From Methanobacterium sp. (GTDB taxonomy: Archaea; Methanobacteriota; Methanobacteria; Methanobacteriales; Methanobacteriaceae), in contig PLTK01000071.1 of the NCBI GenBank assembly GCA_003164415.1, positions 9,060 to 15,441 on the forward strand: a stretch of 6,382 nucleotides of DNA. Reading direction: 5' to 3'. The translations under genes were made by a program, and so were the position numbers. Of the stretch, positions 1 to 6,147 are shown one piece after another (the stretch's first letter is position 1; each line of letters opens with the position of its first letter). The notes under the pieces were generated by a model, which worked only from the letters and a program-made list of their open reading frames with translations, was not told where the DNA came from and made no database searches.

Positions 1-1779
1 GAAGCACTGGGAAAAATTGGAGATTCAAAGGCAACAGAATCACTCATACAAACACTACACGACCCAAATAATTCTGTAAAGGAAGAGGCAATAAACGCAC
101 TGGGAAGAATCACAGTAGATCCTATAATTGAAGATTTAAAAAGCGATGATCAAAACCTCAGAGATAGCGCCCTAATAGCACTAAACCAATTAAAGGATTT
201 AAAAAACTTCGAACCCTTTAAAACATCTGAATCTCCAGATAAAGTGCCTGAAGAGGATTTAATTGATAATAATTCAAATGAAATTAATTCAAATAATCAG
301 GATTTGTTACAAGACCTTGAAATTAAAGGAGAAAAACTGGTTAAAAGTGGCTATCACATCTACATCGAAAAGTTTGTAAAAAATTCACGTTACAATTATA
401 TAGAAGGATTTAACAGAAAATCCAGATATGATTATGAATTTACAGATATTATGAAGCTTCGTGAGCTACTACAATATAGAAAATTGGAATTTTCTGATGA
501 AGAAATCCTATGGCTTATACAGGAAGAAATTAAAAACCAGGAATACACAGAATTTAAAGATAAAATATTAGCAAAAAACCCTGAAAACCTTACCAACTAC
601 ATCGAAATTCTAATAAAAACCTATTCTGACCCACAAAGCCAAATAGAGTACCTTAAAAAACTCTTAAAAGAACAAAACATATCCCATCAAGCTTCTCTAA
701 ACAATGAAATAGAAAAAATCGAGAAACAATTAGAAACACAAGAATTTGAGAATAAATTACTTGTTAAAGAAGCCCAAACACCCGATGAAAAGAATTCTCC
801 ACCAATACTTAAGGAGTTCAGGATTAAAGAACTGAAAGAGAATAGGGATCTGCTTAGATCAACCAAAAAATATGTTTATATTGAAACCTTTGTCAGGAAA
901 TCCCGTTACAATTACGAATTTGGTGATATCCAAAAGTTCAGAGAATTATTAAACTACAGAGAGATTGAATTTTCAGACGATGATCTACTATGGTTAATAG
1001 AGGAAGAAATTAAAGATCAAGAATACTCCGAGTTTAAAGAAGAAATATTAGCAAAAAACCCTGAAAACCTAACCAACTACATCGAAATTCTAATAAAAAC
1101 ATATCCAGACCCGCAAAATCAGATAGAACAACTAAAAAAGCTTCTAAAAGAACAAAACATCGGTTACAAACCCAACATAGAACAGGAAATAGAAAAAATC
1201 AAGAAACAAATAGAGATCATAGAATTCGAAAATAACATACTCAACAAGAACACTCATAAAAGTGGAATTCTACCATTTGAAACAGAAGACCTCGACGATG
1301 CATATATCTCATTCAATCTGGGTAATCTCTACTACGACATGGGAAAACTTGAAAAAGCATTAACATATTATGATAAAGCATTATACATCTACCCTGACTT
1401 TATTGATGTTTGGAAGTATAGGGGACTTATATATTTCACATCTGGAAGATTACAAAAGGCAGCAGCATGTTATAATCAAATACTGAGTTTGGATCCAAAA
1501 TATCCAGAATTATGGGTGGATATTGGAATCATATTCTTTGAAATGGGAAAAATTAATGAAGCCAAAGCATGTTACGAAAAGGCAACAGAAATGAACCCAT
1601 GTTATAAAAGCGAAGATCTAGCTGTTAAAACAAGCAAATTCCTTGAAAACAGACCATTATCGCTACAGAAGTTAAAATTTTACCTAGAACTTGCATCCTC
1701 TGCATCCTGGGAATCTTCTGACCCAACACCACCCCTTTCGAGGATCATGAGGATTATAACTAAAAATTTCAAAGACTAA
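1..1779 (+). CDS. HEAT-repeat / duplicated helical domain / TPR protein, 5'-truncated by window edge
   Basis: The frame is open from base 1 to the TAA at 1777-1779, giving 592 visible residues with the N-terminus outside the window. A GTG at 244 lies in this frame but is internal: it has no ribosome binding site, and the codons before it encode good HEAT/PBS-lyase-type repeats (EALGKIGDSKATESLIQTL, then INALGRITVDPIIEDL). In window-codon numbering: HEAT-like repeats about 1-70; acidic Asn/Asp-rich linker about 75-100; a charged, Tyr-rich helical domain in two copies (about 133-254 and 293-414), each ending in a probable coiled coil (EIEKIEKQ / EIEKIKKQ); three TPR units of exactly 34 residues (432-465, 466-499, 500-533) with the usual G/A/Y/P pattern; and a tail of about 59 residues. 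I see no catalytic motif or membrane segment in the visible part. HEAT and TPR repeats generally bind proteins, so a cytoplasmic scaffold role is inferred. The duplicated domain is unrecognised. Confidence 0.9.
   Translation, partial: EALGKIGDSKATESLIQTLHDPNNSVKEEAINALGRITVDPIIEDLKSDDQNLRDSALIALNQLKDLKNFEPFKTSESPDKVPEEDLIDNNSNEINSNNQDLLQDLEIKGEKLVKSGYHIYIEKFVKNSRYNYIEGFNRKSRYDYEFTDIMKLRELLQYRKLEFSDEEILWLIQEEIKNQEYTEFKDKILAKNPENLTNYIEILIKTYSDPQSQIEYLKKLLKEQNISHQASLNNEIEKIEKQLETQEFENKLLVKEAQTPDEKNSPPILKEFRIKELKENRDLLRSTKKYVYIETFVRKSRYNYEFGDIQKFRELLNYREIEFSDDDLLWLIEEEIKDQEYSEFKEEILAKNPENLTNYIEILIKTYPDPQNQIEQLKKLLKEQNIGYKPNIEQEIEKIKKQIEIIEFENNILNKNTHKSGILPFETEDLDDAYISFNLGNLYYDMGKLEKALTYYDKALYIYPDFIDVWKYRGLIYFTSGRLQKAAACYNQILSLDPKYPELWVDIGIIFFEMGKINEAKACYEKATEMNPCYKSEDLAVKTSKFLENRPLSLQKLKFYLELASSASWESSDPTPPLSRIMRIITKNFKD
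361..432 (+). repeat. 36-bp in-frame mini-duplication (two 12-residue units)
   Basis: Positions 361-396 encode YIEKFVKNSRYN and 397-432 encode YIEGFNRKSRYD, two head-to-tail 12-residue units sharing YIE-F----SRY. Copy 2 of the large domain has only one such unit (877-912, YIETFVRKSRYN) before YEF. Copy 1 therefore carries one extra unit, gained there or lost from copy 2. The two 36-bp units differ at many bases, so the event is not very recent. Confidence 0.8.
397..762 (+). repeat. Copy 1 of tandem intragenic domain duplication (122 codons)
   Basis: This segment encodes a domain running from YIEGFNRKSRYDYEF to QEFENKLL. It aligns without any gap to 877-1242, at a constant offset of 480 bp (160 codons). 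By hand count 88 of 122 residues are identical (about 72%), and most differences are conservative (E/D, I/L, K/E, S/T). The domain starts with a Tyr/Arg-rich stretch, passes through a Leu/Trp core (FSDEEILWLI), and ends in a Glu/Lys-rich probable coiled coil. I do not recognise the family. Confidence 0.93.
877..1242 (+). repeat. Copy 2 of tandem intragenic domain duplication (122 codons)
   Basis: This is the partner of 397-762, running from YIETFVRKSRYNYEF to IEFENNIL with no indels relative to copy 1. The 20-residue core ILAKNPENLTNYIEILIKTY is identical in the two copies. A linker of 38 codons (763-876) separates them. The roughly 20 residues before each copy also look related (LKENRDLLRSTKKYVYIE against LEIKGEKLVKSGYHIYIE), so the duplicated unit was probably longer than the gap-free block. 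Confidence 0.93.
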
Positions 1780-1801
1780 AAAAAAAACTTTTTATTTTTT
1801 T
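1778..1801. terminator. Convergent bidirectional A/T-tract terminator
   Basis: Between the two facing stop codons lie a run of ten A (1778-1787), a C, five T (1789-1793), an A and seven T (1795-1801). Read left to right the T runs give the U-rich end typical of archaeal intrinsic terminators for the repeat-protein gene. Read on the minus strand the A run becomes ten U just after the transporter stop codon. The A and T tracts can also pair weakly. Both signals overlap stop codons, so the two transcripts probably end within each other's 3' ends. Confidence 0.65.
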
Positions 1802-2627
1802 ATAAAGGAAGTCCTATCCAACTAAAAACCCCTATCATTTTTAGTGCAATATAAAACATCACAACAATAAATATATACCTTAACTGTTTTTCTGGAAGTT
1901 TATGGGACGCTTTCACACCTATTTGGGCCATTGGTACACTTATTACTGCTAATACAACAAACTGTATAAGATTGATATATCCTATTGAGTAGGGTGGAAG
2001 TCCAGCAACATTGAATCCATTTGACGTATATGCAATTATTCCCCCCAATGAAGTGAATGCTATAACAGCTGTTGATGTTCCAACAGCCCGGATCATCCTA
2101 AATCCCATTAATATAACTAATATTGGGACCAAGACAACCCCACCACCAACACCCAGTAGTCCGGATAATAATCCAGTTAAAAATCCAATTAATATATAAC
2201 TCAAGAATCCTTCTTTTGGTTCGCCACTTATCTCGGGGTACTTGGCAATTAACATCCAAACACCAGAAATACAAACTAAGATTCCAAAAATTATCCTTAA
2301 ATATATTCCAGGTGTGTTAGCGGCTAAAGTACCTCCTATAAGTGCCGCAACTAATCCGGAAATACCCATTAGTATCATGGGACCAAATAAAACAGCACCT
2401 CTACGTGCATGGCCAAGTGTTCCGCTGATTGCTGTGGGTAAAATCACAGCCAAGCTAGTGCCAAATGCAATCCTAATAGCTGTTGTTGGATCAACACCTA
2501 AAGATGTGAGCAGGAAAAATTGGATGGGTACCATAATAAAACCTCCACCCACACCCAAAAGTCCCGATGCAAAACCAACCAGTGCACCTGTAAAAAGCAA
2601 GACAATCAAATATAATGTAAAATCCAT
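1800..2627 (-). CDS. TSUP (TauE/SafE) family integral membrane transporter
   Basis: The gene encodes 275 residues, normal for the TSUP / sulfite exporter TauE/SafE family, whose members move small organic or inorganic anions such as sulfonates and sulfite. The protein is almost entirely hydrophobic, with about eight likely membrane segments, and shows the family's inverted-duplicate pattern. SGLLGVGGG occurs at residues 21-29, followed by VP at 33-34, and again at 155-163, followed by VP at 167-168. Each half also carries a GTS motif (AFGTSLA 54-60; AVGTSTAV 181-188). A hydrophilic cytoplasmic-type linker (YPEISGEPKEG, 130-140) joins the halves. The ATG at 2625-2627 is supported by GGAG seven bases upstream. 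The gene stands alone on its strand, converging on the repeat-protein gene, so the context gives no hint of substrate. Family assignment is firm; substrate is unknown. Confidence 0.93.
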   Translation of the reverse strand: MDFTLYLIVLLFTGALVGFASGLLGVGGGFIMVPIQFFLLTSLGVDPTTAIRIAFGTSLAVILPTAISGTLGHARRGAVLFGPMILMGISGLVAALIGGTLAANTPGIYLRIIFGILVCISGVWMLIAKYPEISGEPKEGFLSYILIGFLTGLLSGLLGVGGGVVLVPILVILMGFRMIRAVGTSTAVIAFTSLGGIIAYTSNGFNVAGLPPYSIGYINLIQFVVLAVISVPMAQIGVKASHKLPEKQLRYIFIVVMFYIALKMIGVFSWIGLPL

Positions 2628-2634
2628 TGTAAAA

Positions 2635-2638
2635 CTCC
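2635..2638 (-). promoter_or_regulatory. Ribosome binding site of the TSUP gene
   Basis: On the minus strand the sequence before the start codon reads TTGGAGTTTTACA-ATG. GGAG matches the archaeal anti-SD sequence at a spacing of seven bases and fixes the ATG at 2627. A TATA-like TTTATAAG lies at 2658-2651, but its centre is only about 18 bases before this site. It would start transcription at or after the site, so the real promoter of this gene remains unclear. Confidence 0.65.
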
Positions 2639-2941
2639 AAATAATATTCTCTTATAAATAATTGTTAATTACAATTTCGAAAGCCTTAGAAATACTTGAT
2701 CTTCTTCAAATTAAAGTTTTCCACATAAAAAATGGAGTTCACCATAGAAAATATTGGATAACTTAAGTTGGAAAATTTATTTGGACAATTAAAAGAAAAT
2801 GGAAATAACAGTAAATTCAATAGATAATTTAATAATCAAAATAATTAACAAATCTTATTACATTAACGTTTGTAAAAAATCAGTTAAACTTTGGGATCAG
2901 TAAAAGGATTAATAGAACTTCTCATATGGACTCTAAAATCA

Positions 2942-2980
2942 TTTATAATAAGGGTTAGATATTAACAATTAATAGGTTGG
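2942..2980 (+). promoter_or_regulatory. Promoter and SD-like site of the MutS-like gene
   Basis: TTTATAAT at 2942-2949 is a good archaeal TATA box. Using the usual distance of about 25 bases from its centre, transcription should start near 2968-2972, leaving a leader of about 15 bases. That leader contains AGGTTGG (2974-2980), a partial SD sequence four bases before the GTG at 2985. An inverted repeat ATTAA-CAA-TTAAT (2961-2973) covers the inferred transcription start and could be an operator. Confidence 0.5.
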
Positions 2981-2984
2981 TTAA

Positions 2985-4904
2985 GTGGACTTAAATAAAA
3001 ATGGTGGTAGTTTGGATCTGAAGAAGATAAAGGGTATAGGGGAACGTCAAGCAGAAAAGATTATTTCAAGCTTTGGTGGTGAGAAAGAATTCTTAAAGGC
3101 TGTTCAAAATTACGAAGTAGATCGTATAACCAGTATTGAAGGTGTGAGTCAGAAAAAGGCTATACACATAATAAATACCATTCTAGGCAATCCTAGCCAA
3201 GAATTTCTTAAAACTGAACAAGCCGTACAAATATACAACGATATTATTGAGCGGATACTAGGCTTCGCCAATACTAAGTACTGTGAGAACAGGATACTCT
3301 TGATGAGCCCTCTTAAAAATGAAAAGACCATCATGAATAACATCGATTTTGTTATGAAAGCCAAGGATAATGTTAGCCAACTACCATTAGATGATATCAA
3401 AACCCTACTCAAAAAAATAGATTCAATGGAAGAACCAAAACCCAACTACAATCCATCCAACACAATACTAGTTGAAACACAAGAAGACTACCATCAACTA
3501 ATTGAAATGGGTTTGAACAGTTACTGCCCAATTATCACCGGAAATGAACTTGAAAATCCAGAAGACTTTGAATTGATAATATATGTATACAGTGAAGGAT
3601 TGTTAGAGTTTGAATCACAAAACATTGCCATGGTAAACAACTCGTCAGAGACCTATGAAATAGTTCCACAAGTTGTTCTCCAATACTACAAGAAAAATTA
3701 TCAAATAATGGAAAATGCCCTAAAAATAAAAAAAATACTAGGACGTGAATCTGTACTGGGAGATGTCATAGATATTCTCAATTCATTAGAATCCCTTGAT
3801 CTAGATGAGACAATATTTGACGACACCGTAAAATCCGCCAAAATCCAGGCCGATTTAAAGCTTAAAGAAGCAATTGAAAAGATTGATCTCAAAGGTAATG
3901 AAGTATTAGATCTTTTAAATGAAGGAATGCCTAAAAAGCTACAGAAAATATTCGACGAAGTTATAAAAGAAGCCAAAAATGAAGTGCGTGAAATCACCGG
4001 AGTTTCATTCGATCCATTCATCCAAAAATATCCTGTGGAAATAGATAGTGTTGAAATTGAAAGAATTAAAAAACAGGAAATGGCAAAGAAATATGTTAAC
4101 GCCTATGAAGAAAATGTCAAGGCCGCAAAAACCCTTTCAAACATGAAAAAAAGGGTTGAAGAAGAAATTCATGAAATTCTTGTCTTTGACTATGAATTCA
4201 CACTCGGATGCTTTGCACACTACTACGATCTTAATCCCCCAGAAATTTCAGATGGATTCAGTTTCCATGGAGGACTTCACCTAAATCTAGCACTCGAGAA
4301 CAGTCCAGACATACAACGGATTAATTATAGATTAGAATCTCCCCATAATGTTGTTCTTTTAACAGGAGCTAATAGTGGAGGAAAAACAACCCTACTTGAA
4401 ACCATAGCCCAAATATGCATCATGTCACAGATAGGACTTCCTGTATGTGCAACTCAAGCACGTGTAAAACTTGTTGATGAAGTTTACTTCTTTTCTAAAA
4501 AACGTTCACTTGATGCCGGAGCATTTGAATCATTTCTTAGAACATTTATGCCCATAGTTATCAGAGAAACAGATAAATTAATTTTATTAGATGAACTTGA
4601 AGCCATAACAGAACTTGAAGCAGCTGTAAAAATTATATCAAGTTTCATGGATTTCATAGGAGATTCTGATTCATTGGCTGTGATAGTAACCCATATGGCC
4701 AGGGAAATTTTAAAATACACCGATGTGCGTGTGGATGGGATAGAAGCAAAGGGTTTGGATGAAAACTACAATCTCATAGTTGACAGAACTCCCCGTATGG
4801 ATTACTTTGCAAGGAGTACACCCGAACTGATACTCAGAAGGATGTATGAAAAATCTGACAACAAATTAAAGGATATTTACAGGCAGGTACTAGAGAAGTT
4901 TTAA
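2985..4904 (+). CDS. MutS-family ATPase with N-terminal helix-hairpin-helix region (archaeal MutS2-like)
   Basis: The 639-residue protein starts with two helix-hairpin-helix motifs (IKGIGERQAEKII, 15-27; IEGVSQKKAIHII, 51-63) that would bind DNA non-specifically. A helical core follows, with a coiled-coil lever rich in Lys/Glu (about 355-400), then a C-terminal ABC-type ATPase: Walker A GANSGGKTT (461-469), Walker B LILLDE (532-537) and H-loop VTH (568-570). I see neither the mismatch-reading N-terminal domain of MutS1 nor the C-terminal Smr nuclease domain of bacterial MutS2. The DE-x-G-x-GT pattern that follows Walker B in canonical MutS is replaced by DELEAIT. The likely role is binding branched or recombining DNA; classic mismatch repair is unlikely. 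GTG at 2985 fits the promoter and weak SD. A TTG at 3012 preceded by GGTGG is an alternative that would keep both HhH motifs. Family is confident, cellular role inferred. Confidence 0.9.
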   Translation: MDLNKNGGSLDLKKIKGIGERQAEKIISSFGGEKEFLKAVQNYEVDRITSIEGVSQKKAIHIINTILGNPSQEFLKTEQAVQIYNDIIERILGFANTKYCENRILLMSPLKNEKTIMNNIDFVMKAKDNVSQLPLDDIKTLLKKIDSMEEPKPNYNPSNTILVETQEDYHQLIEMGLNSYCPIITGNELENPEDFELIIYVYSEGLLEFESQNIAMVNNSSETYEIVPQVVLQYYKKNYQIMENALKIKKILGRESVLGDVIDILNSLESLDLDETIFDDTVKSAKIQADLKLKEAIEKIDLKGNEVLDLLNEGMPKKLQKIFDEVIKEAKNEVREITGVSFDPFIQKYPVEIDSVEIERIKKQEMAKKYVNAYEENVKAAKTLSNMKKRVEEEIHEILVFDYEFTLGCFAHYYDLNPPEISDGFSFHGGLHLNLALENSPDIQRINYRLESPHNVVLLTGANSGGKTTLLETIAQICIMSQIGLPVCATQARVKLVDEVYFFSKKRSLDAGAFESFLRTFMPIVIRETDKLILLDELEAITELEAAVKIISSFMDFIGDSDSLAVIVTHMAREILKYTDVRVDGIEAKGLDENYNLIVDRTPRMDYFARSTPELILRRMYEKSDNKLKDIYRQVLEKF

Positions 4905-4915
4905 AATGATATAAA

Positions 4916-4948
4916 TTTATATGAAATGAAACAAATTATCAATTAATA
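4916..4948 (+). promoter_or_regulatory. Promoter of the Usp-like gene with element shared with the MutS-like promoter
   Basis: TTTATATG (4916-4923) is a TATA-box candidate 12 bases after the MutS-like stop codon. It predicts transcription starting near 4943-4946 and a leader of about 40 bases. ATTATCAATTAATA at 4935-4948 matches 13 of 14 bases of ATTAACAATTAATA at 2961-2974. Both begin exactly 19 bases after the first base of their TATA box. A separate promoter here argues that the Usp-like gene need not depend on read-through from upstream. Confidence 0.45.
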
Positions 4949-4972
4949 AAAATTGTTTTAAGTCTAGATTAT

Positions 4973-4977
4973 GAGGT
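4973..4977 (+). promoter_or_regulatory. Ribosome binding site deciding the Usp-like start
   Basis: GAGGT at 4973-4977 matches the archaeal SD sequence. It lies inside the longest frame, just after an ATG at 4971 that it cannot serve. It is only two bases from the ATG at 4980 and five bases from the ATG at 4983. The 4983 start has the best spacing and gives the N-terminus MFQKILVP, as expected for this family. Confidence 0.6.
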
Positions 4978-4982
4978 ATATG

Positions 4983-5393
4983 ATGTTTCAGAAGATATTA
5001 GTCCCAATAAACCCTTTAGAAGATCAAGACTTACTTGTTAAAACTGCTTCTGATCTGGGAGTTGAACAGAATGCTATTATAAGTTTTGTTTACTTTGGTG
5101 AAGATCAAAAGGCAATCACCAAACTTGAAGAACATGTTGAAAACTGCAGACAGATGGGTTTAGAAGTTAAGTATGAATCTATAAGTTTTGATGGACAAGA
5201 AAAAGAAATTCCCAAAAAAATAGCAGAACTATCAAATGAATGTGACCTAATAATAATGGGCCATTTAAAATTCGATAAGATATATCGATTTGTTCATCAA
5301 AGCACAGCCGCTGATCTTATAAATCTTGTTTCTATACCTGTAATGGTAATACCAGACGAGGGAAATTGTAAATTCATACTCGATAAATATTGA
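4983..5393 (+). CDS. Universal stress protein (UspA)-like protein, ATP-binding loop degenerate
   Basis: With the start at 4983 the protein has 136 residues, typical of single-domain Usp proteins (an ATG at 4971 would add four residues). The Rossmann-like Usp fold is indicated by the first strand FQKILVPIN (2-10), the central strand CDLIIMG (87-93) and the last strand IPVMVIP (118-124). In ATP-binding Usp proteins the loop after the fourth strand reads G-x2-G-x9-G-(S/T). Here it is GHLKFDKIYRFVHQST: the first Gly stays, the second and third are lost, and Asn replaces the usual Asp after the first strand (VPIN for VPxD). It is therefore probably a non-ATP-binding member acting through dimerisation or partner binding. 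It has its own promoter and SD site, 78 bp after the MutS-like gene, with a T-rich end behind it. Fold assignment is firm; function is unknown. Confidence 0.85.
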   Translation: MFQKILVPINPLEDQDLLVKTASDLGVEQNAIISFVYFGEDQKAITKLEEHVENCRQMGLEVKYESISFDGQEKEIPKKIAELSNECDLIIMGHLKFDKIYRFVHQSTAADLINLVSIPVMVIPDEGNCKFILDKY

Positions 5394-5403
5394 TTCCCAA
5401 TAT

Positions 5404-5419
5404 ATTATTATTTTTATTT
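5404..5419 (+). terminator. T-rich terminator after the Usp-like gene
   Basis: The stretch from 5404 to 5419 is almost entirely T and A, with TTTTTATTT at 5411-5419, starting about 10 bases after the stop codon. This fits the oligo-U signals that end archaeal transcripts. No strong hairpin precedes it. Confidence 0.4.
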
Positions 5420-5476
5420 AGATGACAAGTTAGGTATAATACTCGAAACTATCTTCTATAAAATATTTTTAAAGAT

Positions 5477-5512
5477 TTTATATTAATTCTATTCACAATA
5501 AGAATTTTAGGA
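5477..5512 (+). promoter_or_regulatory. Candidate promoter and SD site of the DUF429 gene
   Basis: TTTATATT at 5477-5484 is a TATA-box candidate predicting a start near 5505 and a leader of about 15 bases. TAGGA (5508-5512) is a weak SD match nine bases before the ATG at 5522. The surrounding DNA is so AT-rich that other TATA-like words (for example around 5464-5471) cannot be excluded. Confidence 0.4.
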
Positions 5513-5521
5513 AAATATAAA

Positions 5522-6118
5522 ATGAAAATTATAGGAATAGATCTCGCGGGTAAACAAGAAAATCCTAGCGGAATAGCTATTCTTAATGGAAATAAAATAA
5601 AATTATTAACTATTTATTCTGATAATGAAATATTAGATTTAATAAATGAATTTAAACCACAGGTTATTGTAATTGATGCCCCATTATCCCTTCCAGCGGG
5701 TAGATGTTGCCTTGAGAAGGAGTGTGAATGTGCAGTTGGAGGACATTTTCGCCAAGCTGAAAGGGATATACGTCAATATGGACGAGTACTCCCATTAACA
5801 TTCAGGGGTATGAAGATGTTAACACTGCGTGGTGTTAAACTCTCACTCGAACTTAAGAAAGAATACACTGTATTAGAATCACATCCCCATACCGATTTTA
5901 AAATCCTTAGAATTGAAGATCCATACTCCGGTTTGAACCAATATTTTAATATATCTCCAGAAGCAACTGAACACGAGTTAGACGGAGGAATATTAGCTTT
6001 AACGGGATTATTTTATTTAAAAAATTGTTTTAATGAATTGGGTGATCCTGATGAGGGAACAATTATTCTCCCAATAGGTGAGATATGTTTAGATATATTA
6101 AATGAATTTTTTAAATAA
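5522..6118 (+). CDS. DUF429 family protein, predicted RNase H-fold nuclease
   Basis: The 198-residue protein starts with the family signature MKIIGIDLAG and continues with the second-strand motif VIVIDAPLSLP (48-58). DUF429 proteins are predicted to share the RNase H fold, and the acidic residues expected at a metal-dependent active site are visible: D7, D52, E119 (in LESHPHTDF) and D154 (in HELDGGILAL). A conserved-looking block follows a cysteine cluster: C62, C63, C68 and C70 with H75 in GGHFRQAERDIRQYG. Those Cys and His residues could bind a metal ion. No secretion signal is seen, so a cytoplasmic enzyme is likely. The substrate is unknown for the family. The ATG at 5522 places the first strand right at the N-terminus, as usual for the family. 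The gene stands 128 bp after the Usp-like gene with its own candidate promoter. Confidence 0.88.
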   Translation: MKIIGIDLAGKQENPSGIAILNGNKIKLLTIYSDNEILDLINEFKPQVIVIDAPLSLPAGRCCLEKECECAVGGHFRQAERDIRQYGRVLPLTFRGMKMLTLRGVKLSLELKKEYTVLESHPHTDFKILRIEDPYSGLNQYFNISPEATEHELDGGILALTGLFYLKNCFNELGDPDEGTIILPIGEICLDILNEFFK

Positions 6119-6127
6119 CATAATAAG

Positions 6128-6147
6128 ACTTTTTCGTCAAAAAAAGT
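6128..6147 (+). terminator. Short hairpin after the DUF429 gene, possible terminator
   Basis: ACTTTTT (6128-6134) and AAAAAGT (6141-6147) form a perfect 7-bp inverted repeat with a six-base loop, beginning nine bases after the stop codon. It is weak (one G-C pair) and no long T run follows, so termination may rest mainly on the five-T tract in its left arm. Confidence 0.35.

Larger units (their letters stand above)
2628..2984. other. AT-rich divergent intergenic region (357 bp)
   Basis: This gap lies between the minus-strand transporter and the plus-strand MutS-like gene. I see no convincing gene in it. The longest plus-strand ATG frame I found is 34 codons (2799-2903), with no ribosome binding site and AT-driven composition. 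The right end holds the MutS-like gene's promoter. Several ATTAACAA-type words occur: 2669-2659 on the minus strand, and 2844-2851 and 2961-2968 on the plus strand. The size leaves room for regulatory sites for both divergent genes or for a small RNA, but no stable structure is evident by eye. Confidence 0.6.

Noticed and set aside
2651..2658. TTTATAAG on the minus strand as the TATA box of the TSUP gene
   Set aside because: At the usual distance of about 25 bases transcription would begin at about 2630, downstream of the clear GGAG ribosome binding site at 2638-2635, so it is a poor fit as the main promoter.
2011..2661. Several plus-strand open frames (62, 65 and 139 codons) opposite the TSUP gene
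   Set aside because: They are antisense shadows of a clear membrane transporter. Their Pro/Ile/Lys-rich translations mirror its Gly/Asn/Leu codons and show no domain.
2799..2903. 34-codon frame (MEITVNSIDNL...) in the divergent intergenic region
   Set aside because: No ribosome binding site precedes it, its composition is what AT-rich DNA gives by chance, and no similarity is recognisable.
3149..4720. Minus-strand open frames of 78-106 codons opposite the MutS-like gene
   Set aside because: They lie wholly inside a well-supported gene, are Ser/Phe/Ile-rich as expected of antisense AT-rich coding DNA, and show no motif.
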